DNA of 17,719 bases, taken from an uncultured Flavobacteriales bacterium (GTDB lineage: Bacteria; Bacteroidota; Bacteroidia; Flavobacteriales; Crocinitomicaceae). How positions within the stretch are numbered: position 1 is the stretch's first letter; each line of letters starts with the position of its first letter. Both the position numbers and the translations under genes were made by a program. A model generated the notes under the pieces. That model was not told the DNA's origin, did not search any database, and worked only from the letters and a program-made list of their open reading frames with translations. Shown piece by piece: positions 1 to 9,313 of the stretch. The stretch is taken from NCBI GenBank assembly GCA_946478775.1, contig CAMLDR010000087.1, positions 1 to 17,719 on the forward strand. The letters run 5' to 3'.

Positions 1-78
1 CTGATTGATGGAAACATGGCTGATTTTGCTGATTTGGCAGATGAAGTAATGGGTGATTTGGGGAATGATGACGAATAA
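1..78 (+). CDS. mraZ: MraZ, C-terminal end (partial)
   Basis: The open frame enters from the left edge and ends at TAA 76-78. It encodes 25 residues, starting LIDGNMADFADLADEVMGD. Only this acidic tail is present, so no DNA-binding AbrB/MraZ fold can be checked. The call rests on position: mraZ is the standard first gene of the dcw cluster, directly before rsmH, and Bacteroidota MraZ proteins often end in a short acidic helix of this kind. MraZ is a nucleoid-associated transcriptional regulator of the dcw operon. Its last 11 bases overlap the chosen rsmH start, which suggests coupled translation. The identity is an inference from context. Confidence 0.72.
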   Translation: MIDGNMADFADLADEVMGDLGNDDE

Positions 79-994
79 CGATGCTGCATACCACGTGCCT
101 GTCATGTTACAGGAGTGTCTGGATGGATTGAATATCAATCCGGATGGAATTTACGTCGATGTTACCTTTGGCGGCGGTGGTCATTCGCGTGCAATCTTCG
201 AAAAACTTTCTTCAAAAGGCCAGCTGATCGTGTTTGATCAGGATCCGGATGCTCGTGCGAATGCATGGGAGGCTCCTAATTTTCATTTTGTAGCTGCAAA
301 CTTTGCTTTCCTTAAAAATCATTTGCGTGCCATGGGGATTCCTACTGTTGACGGAATTCTTGCGGATTTGGGTGTTTCTTCTCACCAGTTTGATGATGCA
401 AAACGCGGTTTTTCCATTCGTTCTAACGAGTTGCTGGATATGCGTATGAACCAGGCGGGTGATTTTACAGCTGCGAAAATTGTTCAGACTTACGATGAAG
501 AGCAGTTGGCTGCTATTTTCCGGAAATACGGAGAATTGGATCATCCCTTCAAAACAGCAGTTGAATTAGTAAAAGCAAGAAATAAGGCGAAGATTAAAAC
601 GACGGGTGAACTAATGGAGGCTTTGATGCCGGTTGCCCCGAAGTTTAAGGATCATAAATTCTTCGCGCAGGTGTTTCAGGCACTTCGTATTGAAGTGAAC
701 CAGGAAATGGATGTGCTGGAGAAATTCCTTCTGCAAACAGAAGAAGTTTTAAAGCCGGAGGGTCGGTTGGTGGTGATGTCTTACCATTCGCTGGAAGATC
801 GGTTGGTCAAAAACCTGATGAAACGCGGGAATCTGGATGGATCGATCGAAAAGGATTTCTTCGGAAAGGTGTTGAAGCCTTTTGAGGAGATAAATAGAAA
901 ACCAATTCTTCCGGGTGAGGAGGAGATACAAAGAAATACACGGGCACGCAGTGCGAAGTTGAGAATTGCTAAAAGAGTAGCGGATGGAAAATGA
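68..994 (+). CDS. rsmH: 16S rRNA (cytosine(1402)-N(4))-methyltransferase RsmH (MraW)
   Basis: RsmH transfers a methyl group from S-adenosylmethionine to N4 of C1402 in the 16S rRNA decoding centre. The N-terminus YHVPVMLQECLDGL is the family signature. It is followed by the SAM-binding glycine motif VDVTFGGGGHSRAIF, then ADLGVSSHQFD and, near the end, VMSYHSLEDRLVK, all diagnostic of the family. From ATG 68 it is 308 residues, the usual length. The frame is open back to a GTG at 53, and a second ATG lies at 65. I prefer 65 or 68 because homology begins only a few residues later. It overlaps mraZ by 11 bases and ftsL by 11 bases. Confidence 0.96.
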   Translation: MTNNDAAYHVPVMLQECLDGLNINPDGIYVDVTFGGGGHSRAIFEKLSSKGQLIVFDQDPDARANAWEAPNFHFVAANFAFLKNHLRAMGIPTVDGILADLGVSSHQFDDAKRGFSIRSNELLDMRMNQAGDFTAAKIVQTYDEEQLAAIFRKYGELDHPFKTAVELVKARNKAKIKTTGELMEALMPVAPKFKDHKFFAQVFQALRIEVNQEMDVLEKFLLQTEEVLKPEGRLVVMSYHSLEDRLVKNLMKRGNLDGSIEKDFFGKVLKPFEEINRKPILPGEEEIQRNTRARSAKLRIAKRVADGK

Positions 995-1508
995 GTACAG
1001 AGAACGGGAGGAAAATCCAATGGATGCTGTGCGCGGTAAATCGTCTCGTGAAAAGTACTCCACGGAAATGCCAAAGGAAAAGCCGAAGAAAGAGTCTGTA
1101 AAGAAAACAGTAGAAAGACCAAGGGTGGAAAACAGTTCCACACCGAAGGAGAAGGTTAAACCTGCAGCAGCTTCAAAGCCGCGCAGACAAAATATTTTGA
1201 TCCAGGTTTTGAACGGAGAGATTTTGACTCGTGATTTTGTGCTGAACAATCTGACCTTCATCTTCTTCATTTTACTGCTCCTGATGCTCATGGTGGCGAA
1301 AGGGTATTACGGCAAGCAATTGCAGAAAGACATTACGGACCTGCAGGCAGATGTAGATGCAAAAACTGCAGAGTACATTGAGAATAAAGCTCGCTTGGAA
1401 GAATCGACTTCCCGTTACCGCTTGGTTCAGGCATTGGAAAAAAGAGGGTTGAAAGAAACGGTCAATCCGGTGAAAGTAATCCGTTTAAAGCGCAAAGACA
1501 ATGAGTGA
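984..1508 (+). CDS. ftsL: FtsL-like cell division protein (Bacteroidota type)
   Basis: This is a small bitopic membrane protein of the divisome, working with FtsQ (DivIB) and FtsB-like partners to activate FtsW/FtsI. Its layout is a charged, Lys/Glu/Pro-rich cytoplasmic tail (about residues 1-85), one transmembrane helix (about 88-106, rich in Phe/Leu/Met), then a periplasmic coiled-coil-like stretch (about 110-155) with the end KRGLKETVNPVKVIRLKRK, typical of Bacteroidota FtsL. Position between rsmH and ftsI supports the call. ATG 984 overlaps rsmH by 11 bases. An in-frame ATG at 1021 has a much better Shine-Dalgarno sequence (CGGGAGG, 1005-1011), so the protein may be 12 residues shorter. 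The stop overlaps the ftsI start by 8 bases. The cytoplasmic tail is long for FtsL. Confidence 0.88.
   Translation: MENEYREREENPMDAVRGKSSREKYSTEMPKEKPKKESVKKTVERPRVENSSTPKEKVKPAAASKPRRQNILIQVLNGEILTRDFVLNNLTFIFFILLLLMLMVAKGYYGKQLQKDITDLQADVDAKTAEYIENKARLEESTSRYRLVQALEKRGLKETVNPVKVIRLKRKDNE
1005..1011 (+). promoter_or_regulatory. Shine-Dalgarno site for an alternative ftsL start
   Basis: CGGGAGG lies 9 bases before the in-frame ATG at 1021. It is unusually strong for this cluster, where most starts have little or no such signal. It supports 1021 rather than 984 as the ftsL start, or as a second internal start. It could also be a chance match, since it lies in coding sequence if 984 is used. 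Confidence 0.4.
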
Positions 1509-3603
1509 TAAAAAAGACTTGATGTGGCGGGCTTACCTGGTTTACATAGGTTTTTTCATCGCCTTGATTGTAGTGATCGTGAAGACGATCATGATCCAGT
1601 CTGAAGGAAGTGCTTCGTTGTTCACAGCAACAAAAGAGAAGATTCCAACCCGTGCGGTAAAAAAGTACCCGCGTCGCGGAGAGGTTTTGGATAGAAATTA
1701 TACGCCGCTGATTACGTCGGTATCGTTCTTTGACATACACATGGATCCTACTGTAGTTGATGCAGAGGTCTTTGATAAGGAGATTGGGAGTTTGTGTGCC
1801 GGTTTGAGTAGGGTTTTTCCTGAAACTTCAGCACGCGACTTTGAAAATTACATCCGCAAAGGAAGGGCGAACAAAAGAAGGTACATTACCATTAAGCTGA
1901 AAGCAACCAATGAGCAAAGACACCGCCTGAAAGAATTGCCGATTTTTAATTTAGGCAGGAACAAAGGGGGATTGATCGATACGGATGAAACAATTTTGAG
2001 AAAACGTCCGCATGGAGAGATCCTGAAAAGAACCCTGGGTTACTATCAGAATAATGGGAATTCAAAAGAATTGCGTGTTGGAATTGAAGGTGCTTTCAAC
2101 GAGATTTTAGCTGGAGAGCCTGGTGAAGAAGTGGAACAGCGCATCTCTTCGGGTTGGAAAAAGACCGGGAAAATGATTCGCGAACCTATTGAAGGAGCTG
2201 ATCTGATTACTTCGATTGATATGGAAATCCAGGAGGTGGCACACTCGGAATTATACCGCCAGTTGAAAAACCAGGGAGCGAAAAGCGGTTGTGTGATCGT
2301 AATGGATGTGAAAACCGGTTTTGTTCGGGCTATGGCCAATTTGCAAATTGCTTCGGACGGTGATTATTACGAATTGTACAATCACGCAATTGGTACAAAA
2401 GAAGCGCCGGGTTCGACCTTTAAACTGGCCTCCCTGATGGCGGCTTTGGAAGATAAGAAAATCTCTCTGGATGATACGGTGAATGCGGATGGTCAATACC
2501 AGTTTTACAATTTGAAACTGACAGATTCCAATCCGTATGGTTATGGCCGGATCACGATTCGCAGAGCTTTTGAATTGTCGTCAAATGTGATAGCCCGGGT
2601 AATTAATAATGCGTATCGCAGAGATCCGGAGGTGTTAATAGATCGCTTGCGTACGTTCGGGATCGGAGATTCATTGGGTGTTGCTATTCAGGGTGAACCC
2701 AGACCAACACTGCCTTCTCCGGGAACAAAGAACTGGTCCGGAATTTCTGTTCCCTGGATGTCGATTGGATACGAAGTGAGACAAACCCCCTTGCAAACCC
2801 TGGCATTTTACAACGCGGTTGCAAATAACGGAGCTTTGGTTCGTCCGCAGTTTATTGAGCATATCCGCCGGGGACAGCGCATTGTGAAGACTTTTAAGCC
2901 CATTGTTCTTCGTCCGAAAATATGTTCCGATAAAACGCTTCGTTTGATGCAGGAATGCTTGAAAGGAGTGGTGAAACGGGGAACAGGAAGTGCTTTGAAA
3001 TCTGCCTTGTTTGATATCGCCGGGAAAACAGGAACAGCGGTTGTTCAAAATGAGGACGGTCGATACGGGGAAGAAGGGAATAAAACTTACCAGGCATCTT
3101 TCGTAGGGTATTTTCCTGCAGATGAGCCGCTTTATTCGTGTATTGTAGTTGTTGCCGCTCCATCCAAAGACATTTACGGAGCAACGGTTTCGGGAACAGT
3201 ATTCTCTGCCATTGCGAATAAAGTTTATTCCAACTCTTTGAATTACCACAAGGCGATTAATGAAGAGAAGAAACGCTCCAATGAAGCGCCGCTGATCAAG
3301 GACGGGAATATTACTGATCTGTTGGTTGTTTTGAAACGCTTGCATTTGCCTTATCAAATGGATGCTTACAGCGAATGGTCAAGGGTTCGTACTTCCGAGT
3401 CGCATATTTCAATTGTGCCCCGAAAAATTTCATCCACAACTGTTCCGAGTGTATCGGGATTGACAGCAAAGGATGCGGTTTACCTGATTGAACGACTGGG
3501 AATGCATGTGTATGTACGCGGAAGCGGAAGAGTAGTAAAACAAACAATTCCTGCCGGATCACCAGTGGTTGCGGGAGGATTAATGGAATTAATATTGGAA
3601 TGA
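1501..3603 (+). CDS. ftsI: Septal peptidoglycan transpeptidase FtsI/PBP3 with C-terminal PASTA domain
   Basis: This class B penicillin-binding protein cross-links septal peptidoglycan and pairs with FtsW. A single N-terminal membrane anchor spans about residues 10-31. The pedestal domain begins with the YPRRGEVLDRN motif. The transpeptidase domain has all three active-site motifs: STFK with nucleophile Ser305 and Lys308, SSN at 360-362, and KTGT at 509-512. A PASTA domain follows at the C-terminus (about 640-700, VPSVSGLTAKDAVYLIERLG). At 700 residues it matches Bacteroidota FtsI, which commonly carries a PASTA module as SpoVD of Firmicutes does. It starts within the ftsL end (8-base overlap) and shares ATGA with murE. 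Confidence 0.95.
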   Translation: MSDKKDLMWRAYLVYIGFFIALIVVIVKTIMIQSEGSASLFTATKEKIPTRAVKKYPRRGEVLDRNYTPLITSVSFFDIHMDPTVVDAEVFDKEIGSLCAGLSRVFPETSARDFENYIRKGRANKRRYITIKLKATNEQRHRLKELPIFNLGRNKGGLIDTDETILRKRPHGEILKRTLGYYQNNGNSKELRVGIEGAFNEILAGEPGEEVEQRISSGWKKTGKMIREPIEGADLITSIDMEIQEVAHSELYRQLKNQGAKSGCVIVMDVKTGFVRAMANLQIASDGDYYELYNHAIGTKEAPGSTFKLASLMAALEDKKISLDDTVNADGQYQFYNLKLTDSNPYGYGRITIRRAFELSSNVIARVINNAYRRDPEVLIDRLRTFGIGDSLGVAIQGEPRPTLPSPGTKNWSGISVPWMSIGYEVRQTPLQTLAFYNAVANNGALVRPQFIEHIRRGQRIVKTFKPIVLRPKICSDKTLRLMQECLKGVVKRGTGSALKSALFDIAGKTGTAVVQNEDGRYGEEGNKTYQASFVGYFPADEPLYSCIVVVAAPSKDIYGATVSGTVFSAIANKVYSNSLNYHKAINEEKKRSNEAPLIKDGNITDLLVVLKRLHLPYQMDAYSEWSRVRTSESHISIVPRKISSTTVPSVSGLTAKDAVYLIERLGMHVYVRGSGRVVKQTIPAGSPVVAGGLMELILE

Positions 3604-5060
3604 AAACAGTCAGTGAAATAGTAAAAGCAACGAAAGTTACACAGTGGGTCGGACCTGCTGATGTGTCCATTTCTGCGCTTATTTCTGATTCCAGGAAAGC
3701 AGCCGAAGGAACGCTTTTTGTTGCTGTAAAAGGTACTCAGGTAGATGCGCATGACTTCATACCACAGGTGATAGCGAAAGGTTGTGTGGCAATTGTTGCG
3801 GAACGGGTTGTTGACGTTCCCGCCAATGTCACATTGCTGATCGTTCCTAACACCGCTTTGGCTTTAGGGGAATTAGCACACGCGTTTTACGATTATCCTT
3901 CTCAGTCTTTGCAGTTGGTGGGAATTACCGGAACAAACGGTAAGACAACCACCACCACACTTTTACACGATCTGTATACCGGTTTGGGATACAAAGTGGG
4001 ATTGCTTTCTACGGTGGTGAATTTAATTGGCAGGGAAGTTATTCCTTCTACGCATACCACACCGGACCAAATTGCTTTGAATGCGCTTTTGGCAGACATG
4101 GTTGCTCAGGGTTGTTCCCATTGCTTTATGGAAGTGAGTTCCCATGCTATTTCACAGCACCGCATTGCAGGATTGGTTTTCAAAGGCGGAGCGTTTACAA
4201 ATATTACGCACGATCATTTGGATTACCACGGAACCTTCAAAGAATACATTTCGGCTAAGAAAACCTTCTTTGATGAATTGGGAAAAGAATCGTTTGCTCT
4301 GGTCAATGCGGATGATAAGAACGGGATGGTGATGGTGCAGAATACCAAGGCCAAAATTTCCACATTCGCTCTGAGAACACACGCTGATTTCAAAGTAAAA
4401 GTGTTGGAAAATAGTTTCAGCGGATTGCTTTTGACCGTAAATGGAATTGAATTGTGGACGCGACTGATAGGTGATTTCAATGCCTACAACATCGCAACAG
4501 TTTATGGAATCAGCCAGTTACTGGGGTCCGATTCTACCGAAGTATTGACGGTTTTGAGCAGATTGGAAGCGGTCGATGGTCGGTTTCAATTCACCAAAAG
4601 CGAAACAGATATCACGGCTGTTGTTGATTACGCACACACGCCGGATGCTTTGGAGAATGTATTGAAGACCATTGAAAATATCCGCACGCGAAACGAACAG
4701 GTGATTACGGTTGTGGGTTGCGGCGGCGACAGAGATGCTTTGAAAAGACCTGAAATGGCTCGAATAGCATGCGAAATGAGCGATAAGGTCATTCTGACTT
4801 CAGATAATCCGCGAACAGAAGATCCTGCAGAGATTCTGAAACAAATGGAAGCTGGTGTCGGAGCGCACCAAACCATGAAAGTGCTTTCCATTTTGGACCG
4901 GGATCAGGCCATTAAAACAGCGGTTTCCCTGGCGCAGCCAAAAGATATTATCCTGATTGCAGGAAAAGGACATGAAAAATACCAGGATATCAACGGGGTG
5001 AAACATCCCTTCGATGATTTCGAGGTGGTAAAAAATTACTTTACTAAACTGAAAAAATAA
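3600..5060 (+). CDS. murE: UDP-MurNAc-L-Ala-D-Glu:meso-diaminopimelate ligase MurE
   Basis: MurE is the cytoplasmic ATP-dependent ligase that adds the third stem-peptide residue. The N-terminal domain has the [11 protein letters not shown] region typical of MurE. The P-loop-like ATP site is GTNGKTT at residues 111-117. The middle domain shows the THTTPD and EVSSHAI motifs that contact the UDP-substrate. The C-terminal domain carries DNPR at 402-405, the motif associated with meso-diaminopimelate rather than lysine, and ends with the GKGHEKYQ region. The length of 486 residues is normal. It shares ATGA with ftsI upstream and one base (TAATG) with mraY downstream, so translation is probably coupled. 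Confidence 0.97.
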   Translation: MKTVSEIVKATKVTQWVGPADVSISALISDSRKAAEGTLFVAVKGTQVDAHDFIPQVIAKGCVAIVAERVVDVPANVTLLIVPNTALALGELAHAFYDYPSQSLQLVGITGTNGKTTTTTLLHDLYTGLGYKVGLLSTVVNLIGREVIPSTHTTPDQIALNALLADMVAQGCSHCFMEVSSHAISQHRIAGLVFKGGAFTNITHDHLDYHGTFKEYISAKKTFFDELGKESFALVNADDKNGMVMVQNTKAKISTFALRTHADFKVKVLENSFSGLLLTVNGIELWTRLIGDFNAYNIATVYGISQLLGSDSTEVLTVLSRLEAVDGRFQFTKSETDITAVVDYAHTPDALENVLKTIENIRTRNEQVITVVGCGGDRDALKRPEMARIACEMSDKVILTSDNPRTEDPAEILKQMEAGVGAHQTMKVLSILDRDQAIKTAVSLAQPKDIILIAGKGHEKYQDINGVKHPFDDFEVVKNYFTKLKK

Positions 5061-6310
5061 TGCTGACTTATTTATTCAATTATTTAGAACAAATGGATTT
5101 CCCGGGAGCGGGACTCTTCCACTACATCTCATTCAGAGCTGCAATGGCATTGATAACTTCATTGATCGTGTCCATTATTTTTGGAAAGCGTTTGATTAAC
5201 CTGCTGCGCCGCCAGCAGATCGGTGAAACGGTTCGTGATTTAGGTTTGGCAGGTCAATTGGAAAAAGCAGGTACTCCAACGATGGGTGGATTGATTATTC
5301 TTTCTGCTATCCTGATCCCGACAATTCTCTTTGCAAAGCTGCACAATGTATATGTCTTCACGATGTTGCTGGCAACGGTTTGGCTGGGGGTAATCGGTTT
5401 CATAGATGACTACATCAAAGTCTTTAAAAAGAACAAGGAAGGATTAAAAGGAAAGTTCAAAGTAGTCGGTCAGATCGGAGTGGGAATCATTGTTGGTTCG
5501 ATCTTGTACTTCCACCCGGATGTACAAGTTCATAAAAAAGTAGCTGCAAACTATCATTTACAGGCTGGCGAATCATTTGTAACGCATCAGCATTCGAAAG
5601 ATGTGATTGATACGATTCCTTCCAAATGGATTGTGACGCGGGACATGACAACCACAATCCCATTTGTAAAGAACAATGAGTTTAATTACAACTGGTTGAT
5701 CGGTGATATTGATAAATCATACGGTTGGGCATTGTTTATCCCTTTTGTGATCGTTGTGGTCATTGCCGTTTCGAACGGTGCAAATATGACAGACGGACTC
5801 GATGGACTGGCAACCGGAACGAGTGCAATTGCAGGAATTGCATTGGCTGTATTGGCTTATGTGACTTCGAATGTGCATTTCGCGGATTACCTGAATGTGA
5901 TGTACGTTCCGTATGCGGAAGAACTCGTGATCTTTATTGCGGCCTTTGTTGGTGCGTGTATCGGCTTCTTGTGGTACAACAGTTATCCGGCGCAGGTTTT
6001 CATGGGAGACACGGGCAGTTTGGCCCTTGGAGGAATCATCGCGGTATTTGCAATTTCGATTCGAAAGGAATTGTTGATTCCGGTTCTTTGCGGGATCTTC
6101 CTGGTCGAAAATTTATCGGTGATCATGCAGGTGGGTTATTTCAAATACACCAAAAAACGATTTGGAGAAGGGCGTCGGATTTTTAGAATGGCCCCGCTGC
6201 ATCACCATTACCAGAAAAAGGGATTGCATGAAGCGAAAATCGTATCCCGATTCTGGATTGTGGCAATACTCCTGGCTGTGATATCCATCGTAACTCTGAA
6301 ACTGCGTTAA
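5060..6310 (+). CDS. mraY: Phospho-MurNAc-pentapeptide transferase MraY
   Basis: This polytopic inner-membrane enzyme transfers phospho-MurNAc-pentapeptide from UDP to undecaprenyl phosphate, forming lipid I. Key motifs are TPTMGGL after the first helices, the catalytic Asp pair at 116-117 (GFIDDYIK), [10 protein letters not shown] with Asn242, Asp245 and Asp248, [12 protein letters not shown], and the HHH motif at 381-383 ([11 protein letters not shown]). At 416 residues it is about 50 longer than E. coli MraY. The extra part is a hydrophilic segment at about residues 155-215, between two membrane helices. As I recall, Bacteroidota MraY proteins share such an insert. It overlaps both murE and murD by one base. 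Confidence 0.97.
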   Translation: MLTYLFNYLEQMDFPGAGLFHYISFRAAMALITSLIVSIIFGKRLINLLRRQQIGETVRDLGLAGQLEKAGTPTMGGLIILSAILIPTILFAKLHNVYVFTMLLATVWLGVIGFIDDYIKVFKKNKEGLKGKFKVVGQIGVGIIVGSILYFHPDVQVHKKVAANYHLQAGESFVTHQHSKDVIDTIPSKWIVTRDMTTTIPFVKNNEFNYNWLIGDIDKSYGWALFIPFVIVVVIAVSNGANMTDGLDGLATGTSAIAGIALAVLAYVTSNVHFADYLNVMYVPYAEELVIFIAAFVGACIGFLWYNSYPAQVFMGDTGSLALGGIIAVFAISIRKELLIPVLCGIFLVENLSVIMQVGYFKYTKKRFGEGRRIFRMAPLHHHYQKKGLHEAKIVSRFWIVAILLAVISIVTLKLR

Positions 6311-7653
6311 TGAACATTCAAAACAAAATAGTCCTTGTTTTGGGCGCCGGCGAAAGCGGTGTCGGTGCTGCTATCCTTGCAAAAGTGAAGGGTGCACAAG
6401 TCTTTGTTTCAGATTTCGGAACGATCAAAGATTCTTTTCAGGCTGAATTGAATGAATATCAATTGGAGTGGGAACAGGGATCACATTCCATGGAGCGCAT
6501 TTTGGAGGCGGATTTGGTGATCAAATCTCCAGGAATTCCGGAGAAAGCACCGGTGATGAAAGCCATTCGTGAAAAAGGGATCAAGGTGATTTCTGAAATC
6601 GAATTTGCGGGTTATTTCACCGCGGCCAAAAAAGTATGTATTACCGGAAGCAACGGGAAAACAACCACCACCATGCTGATTCATCATATGCTCAAAAAAG
6701 CAGGGTTGAAGGTCGGATTGGCTGGAAATGTCGGATACAGTTTTGCCAAGCAGGTGGCTTTGGAAGAGAATGAGATCTATGTGTTGGAATTGAGCTCTTT
6801 CCAATTGGACGACATGGAAGATTTTAAAGCAGAAATTGCCATTCTGACAAACATTACCCCGGATCATCTGGACCGATACGAATACAACATGCAATTGTAC
6901 GTGAATTCGAAGTTCCGGATTTTAAATAACCAAACGGCGGATGATTATTTCATCTATAACGCGGACGATAAAACCATACTGGCCGAAATAGAAAAACGTG
7001 CTATTCCGGCAAAAAAACTTCCTTTCTCATTGACGCAGGAATTTGAAGAAGGAGCATATACAGCAAACAAACAACTCATCATAAACTTTAACAATCAATT
7101 CACTATGTCTATACATGAACTAGCATTAAAGGGTAAGCACAATACCCAAAACTCACTGGCTTCCGGGCTGGCGGGAAGAATCCTTGATATTCGCAAGGAA
7201 ATCGTGCGCGAAAGTCTGGCCGATTTCGTAAATGTGGAACACCGCCTGGAATTTGTTGCCAAAGTGTGTGGTATTGAATTTATCAATGATTCCAAAGCAA
7301 CTAATGTAAACTCAACATGGTTTGCGTTGGAAAGCATGGAGCAGCCAACGATCTGGATTGTTGGAGGTGTTGATAAAGGAAATGATTACTCCGAATTGGT
7401 AGAATTGGTAAAAGAAAAAGTAAAAGCAATTATCTGCCTTGGAAAAGACAACCAAAAAATCATGGATGCTTTTTCAGGTCATGTGGAAACAATCGTGGAA
7501 GCAGGTTCTGCAATGGAAGCTGTGGCTTACGGGTACCGTTTGGCTAAAAAGGACGAAACAGTTTTGTTATCGCCGGCTTGTGCAAGTTTTGACTTGTTCG
7601 AAAACTACGAAGACAGAGGGAATCAATTTAAAGAGGCAGTTCGTTCACTTTAA
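6310..7653 (+). CDS. murD: UDP-MurNAc-L-alanine:D-glutamate ligase MurD
   Basis: MurD is the cytoplasmic ATP-dependent ligase that adds D-Glu to UDP-MurNAc-L-Ala. A Rossmann-like N-terminal domain begins VLVLGAGESGVGAA. The ATP loop is GSNGKTT from residue 113. Then come ELSSFQLDD, NITPDHLDRY and the C-terminal FINDSKATNVNST and LLSPACASFDLFENYEDRG motifs, all characteristic of MurD. The length of 447 residues is normal. ATG 6310 shares its A with the mraY stop TAA. Eleven bases separate its stop from the next gene, an unknown protein found where ftsW would normally follow. Confidence 0.97.
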   Translation: MNIQNKIVLVLGAGESGVGAAILAKVKGAQVFVSDFGTIKDSFQAELNEYQLEWEQGSHSMERILEADLVIKSPGIPEKAPVMKAIREKGIKVISEIEFAGYFTAAKKVCITGSNGKTTTTMLIHHMLKKAGLKVGLAGNVGYSFAKQVALEENEIYVLELSSFQLDDMEDFKAEIAILTNITPDHLDRYEYNMQLYVNSKFRILNNQTADDYFIYNADDKTILAEIEKRAIPAKKLPFSLTQEFEEGAYTANKQLIINFNNQFTMSIHELALKGKHNTQNSLASGLAGRILDIRKEIVRESLADFVNVEHRLEFVAKVCGIEFINDSKATNVNSTWFALESMEQPTIWIVGGVDKGNDYSELVELVKEKVKAIICLGKDNQKIMDAFSGHVETIVEAGSAMEAVAYGYRLAKKDETVLLSPACASFDLFENYEDRGNQFKEAVRSL

Positions 7654-7664
7654 AAGGTTGAATT

Positions 7665-8132
7665 ATGGAAGTTAAAAAGGTTGATCAGCAATCTCAACTG
7701 CTTCAGGCTCGGAAAGAGTCGCTGGATGCAGCAGAGAGAATGACCCTGAGACCATTGGGCAAATTGTGGGGAATGGATGTGTTTACATGGTACAAACCTT
7801 CGGTTGTTGAACTTTCTGCAACAATTTCCACCTTTCCGTTTCCCGTTTTCTGGCTGGCAAATGAACTGAACATCCAGGAAATGGCCCAGGTGGATCCCGA
7901 AACTTTGCGCGCTGTTCAATGGTGTGCACAGTTCGATAATCCGCAACTTTCTATTCCGTCCGATATAATTTCCGAAATGCCTTTGGTAACGGGAACAGAA
8001 TCATTGGAGGATGCATTGGAGATTTTGAAACAGACAAAACAGGCAAGACACATTTTGCTCTTTACCGTTCAGGGAAATGAATGGAAGACAAAAATGGAAG
8101 TGTTCGAGCATTTTGTTAAGCTACATCAATAA
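7665..8132 (+). CDS. Unknown 155-residue protein embedded in the dcw operon
   Basis: I do not recognise this protein. It is predicted to be soluble and cytoplasmic: no signal peptide and no convincing membrane helix. The N-terminal third is charged and probably helical (residues 1-30). A middle part is rich in aromatic residues (WGMDVFTWYKP, about 35-45, and FPFPVFWLANEL, about 58-69). The C-terminal third looks alpha/beta (SLEDALEILKQTKQARHILLF, about 115-135). That last part bears a faint resemblance by eye to the C-terminal tail of MurD, too weak to infer homology. The gene is co-directional, 11 bases after murD and 5 bases before ftsW, with AAAAGG upstream of ATG 7665, so it is almost certainly translated as part of the operon. 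A role in wall synthesis is only suggested by position. Confidence 0.8.
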   Translation: MEVKKVDQQSQLLQARKESLDAAERMTLRPLGKLWGMDVFTWYKPSVVELSATISTFPFPVFWLANELNIQEMAQVDPETLRAVQWCAQFDNPQLSIPSDIISEMPLVTGTESLEDALEILKQTKQARHILLFTVQGNEWKTKMEVFEHFVKLHQ

Positions 8133-8137
8133 ATAAA

Positions 8138-9313
8138 ATGGTACAGTTTCTAAGAAAACACTTTAAAGGAGATTTGGTAATTTGGGTGATCACATTCATA
8201 TTGCTTGGGTTTTCCCTGGTTTCTGTTTACAGTTTTGTCCCGATCCTGGTAAAGATCGAGGGCGGAACGCCATTTAAATATTTGTTCAAGCATTTTGTAT
8301 ACATACTCCTGGCTGTTTTGGCAATGTATTGGGTGCACAAGCGCGACCCGATGTTTATCTCCAAAATGTCCAAAATCATTTATTACGGCTCAATTGGCTT
8401 GCTGATCTTTACGCTTTTCTTCGGAACGAAAGTAAATGAAGCCGGACGTTGGGTGAAGATTCCGTTTGTGGGATTGACCTTTCAGTCCTCGGATTTTGCC
8501 AAACTTGCTTTATTGATCTACGTTTCAAGAATGCTGGTCAAGAAGAAAGGAGAGATGAATGACTGGAAAAAAGGCTTTTTACCGGTAATGGCACCGATAG
8601 TTATTATTTGTGGGTTGATTGTTAAGGATAACTTTTCAACGGCTGCCATTCTGTTTATGATCTGCTTTATGCTGCTCTTTTTGGGAAGAGTTCCTTTTTC
8701 CAAACTCTTTTCAGTCATTTTTGCCGGAATTTTACTCTTCGTTATGGCGGTTGGTTTGCACAAGGCTTTGCCCGATCTGAACATCTTACCGCGTTACGAA
8801 ACTTGGATGAATCGGATAACCAACCGGTATGAGAATGCGGACGACATCGATTCACCCGGAAACCTGCAGGCAAAGAGTGCGGAGCAGGCAATCTATTCCG
8901 GGGGTTTATTTGGCCAGGGTATTGGAAAAGGCAAGGTAAAAGAGTTTATTCCCGAAGCTTATGCCGATTTCTTTTTCGCCTCTTTTGTGGAAGAATTCGG
9001 ATCGTTTTCAGCCATTATACTGGTGCTGCTTTACCTCATTATGCTTTACCGCATTATGCGGATAGCCCTCCGGTCCGAGCAGCTCTTTGAGACCTATGTC
9101 TGTTTGGGAATCGGAATTTTATTACTCTCCCAGGCAGCTGTAAATATGATGGTCTGCACGGGCATTTTTCCGGTTACAGGTCAAAATATGCCCTTCCTGG
9201 CAATGGGAGGATCAGCCATGATCATGGCTTGTGTGGCAATTGGAATTGTGCAGGGAGTTGCTCAAAAACAAGAAGAAAAAATTTCTGTAGAATCTGAACC
9301 TGTTTTTGCATGA
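8138..9313 (+). CDS. ftsW: Septal peptidoglycan glycosyltransferase FtsW (SEDS family)
   Basis: FtsW is a SEDS-family membrane protein that polymerises lipid II at the septum together with FtsI. The sequence is strongly hydrophobic throughout, consistent with about ten membrane helices. Family signatures are AGRWVKIPFVGLTFQSSDFAKLAL in two conserved pieces, GGLFGQGIGKGKVKEFIPEAYADF (the loop with the catalytic-region residues), and near the end GIFPVTGQNMPFLAMGG. The length of 391 residues is usual. The end shares ATGA with murG. ATG 8138 comes 5 bases after the preceding stop, with only A-rich sequence before it. Confidence 0.95.
   Translation: MVQFLRKHFKGDLVIWVITFILLGFSLVSVYSFVPILVKIEGGTPFKYLFKHFVYILLAVLAMYWVHKRDPMFISKMSKIIYYGSIGLLIFTLFFGTKVNEAGRWVKIPFVGLTFQSSDFAKLALLIYVSRMLVKKKGEMNDWKKGFLPVMAPIVIICGLIVKDNFSTAAILFMICFMLLFLGRVPFSKLFSVIFAGILLFVMAVGLHKALPDLNILPRYETWMNRITNRYENADDIDSPGNLQAKSAEQAIYSGGLFGQGIGKGKVKEFIPEAYADFFFASFVEEFGSFSAIILVLLYLIMLYRIMRIALRSEQLFETYVCLGIGILLLSQAAVNMMVCTGIFPVTGQNMPFLAMGGSAMIMACVAIGIVQGVAQKQEEKISVESEPVFA

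Noticed and set aside
749..1291. A 180-codon - strand open frame across the rsmH-ftsL junction
   Set aside because: It lies opposite two overlapping genes with clear family motifs; its Ser/Phe-rich content is typical of reverse-complemented Lys/Glu-rich coding sequence.
2671..3357. A 228-codon open frame on the - strand inside ftsI
   Set aside because: It is the mirror of a well-supported gene, has no recognisable domain and shows the low-complexity, Arg/Ser/Phe-rich composition of antisense frames.
5725..6186. A 153-codon + strand open frame within mraY
   Set aside because: It overlaps the most conserved part of MraY in another frame and is rich in Cys, Arg and Gly, as expected of an out-of-frame reading.
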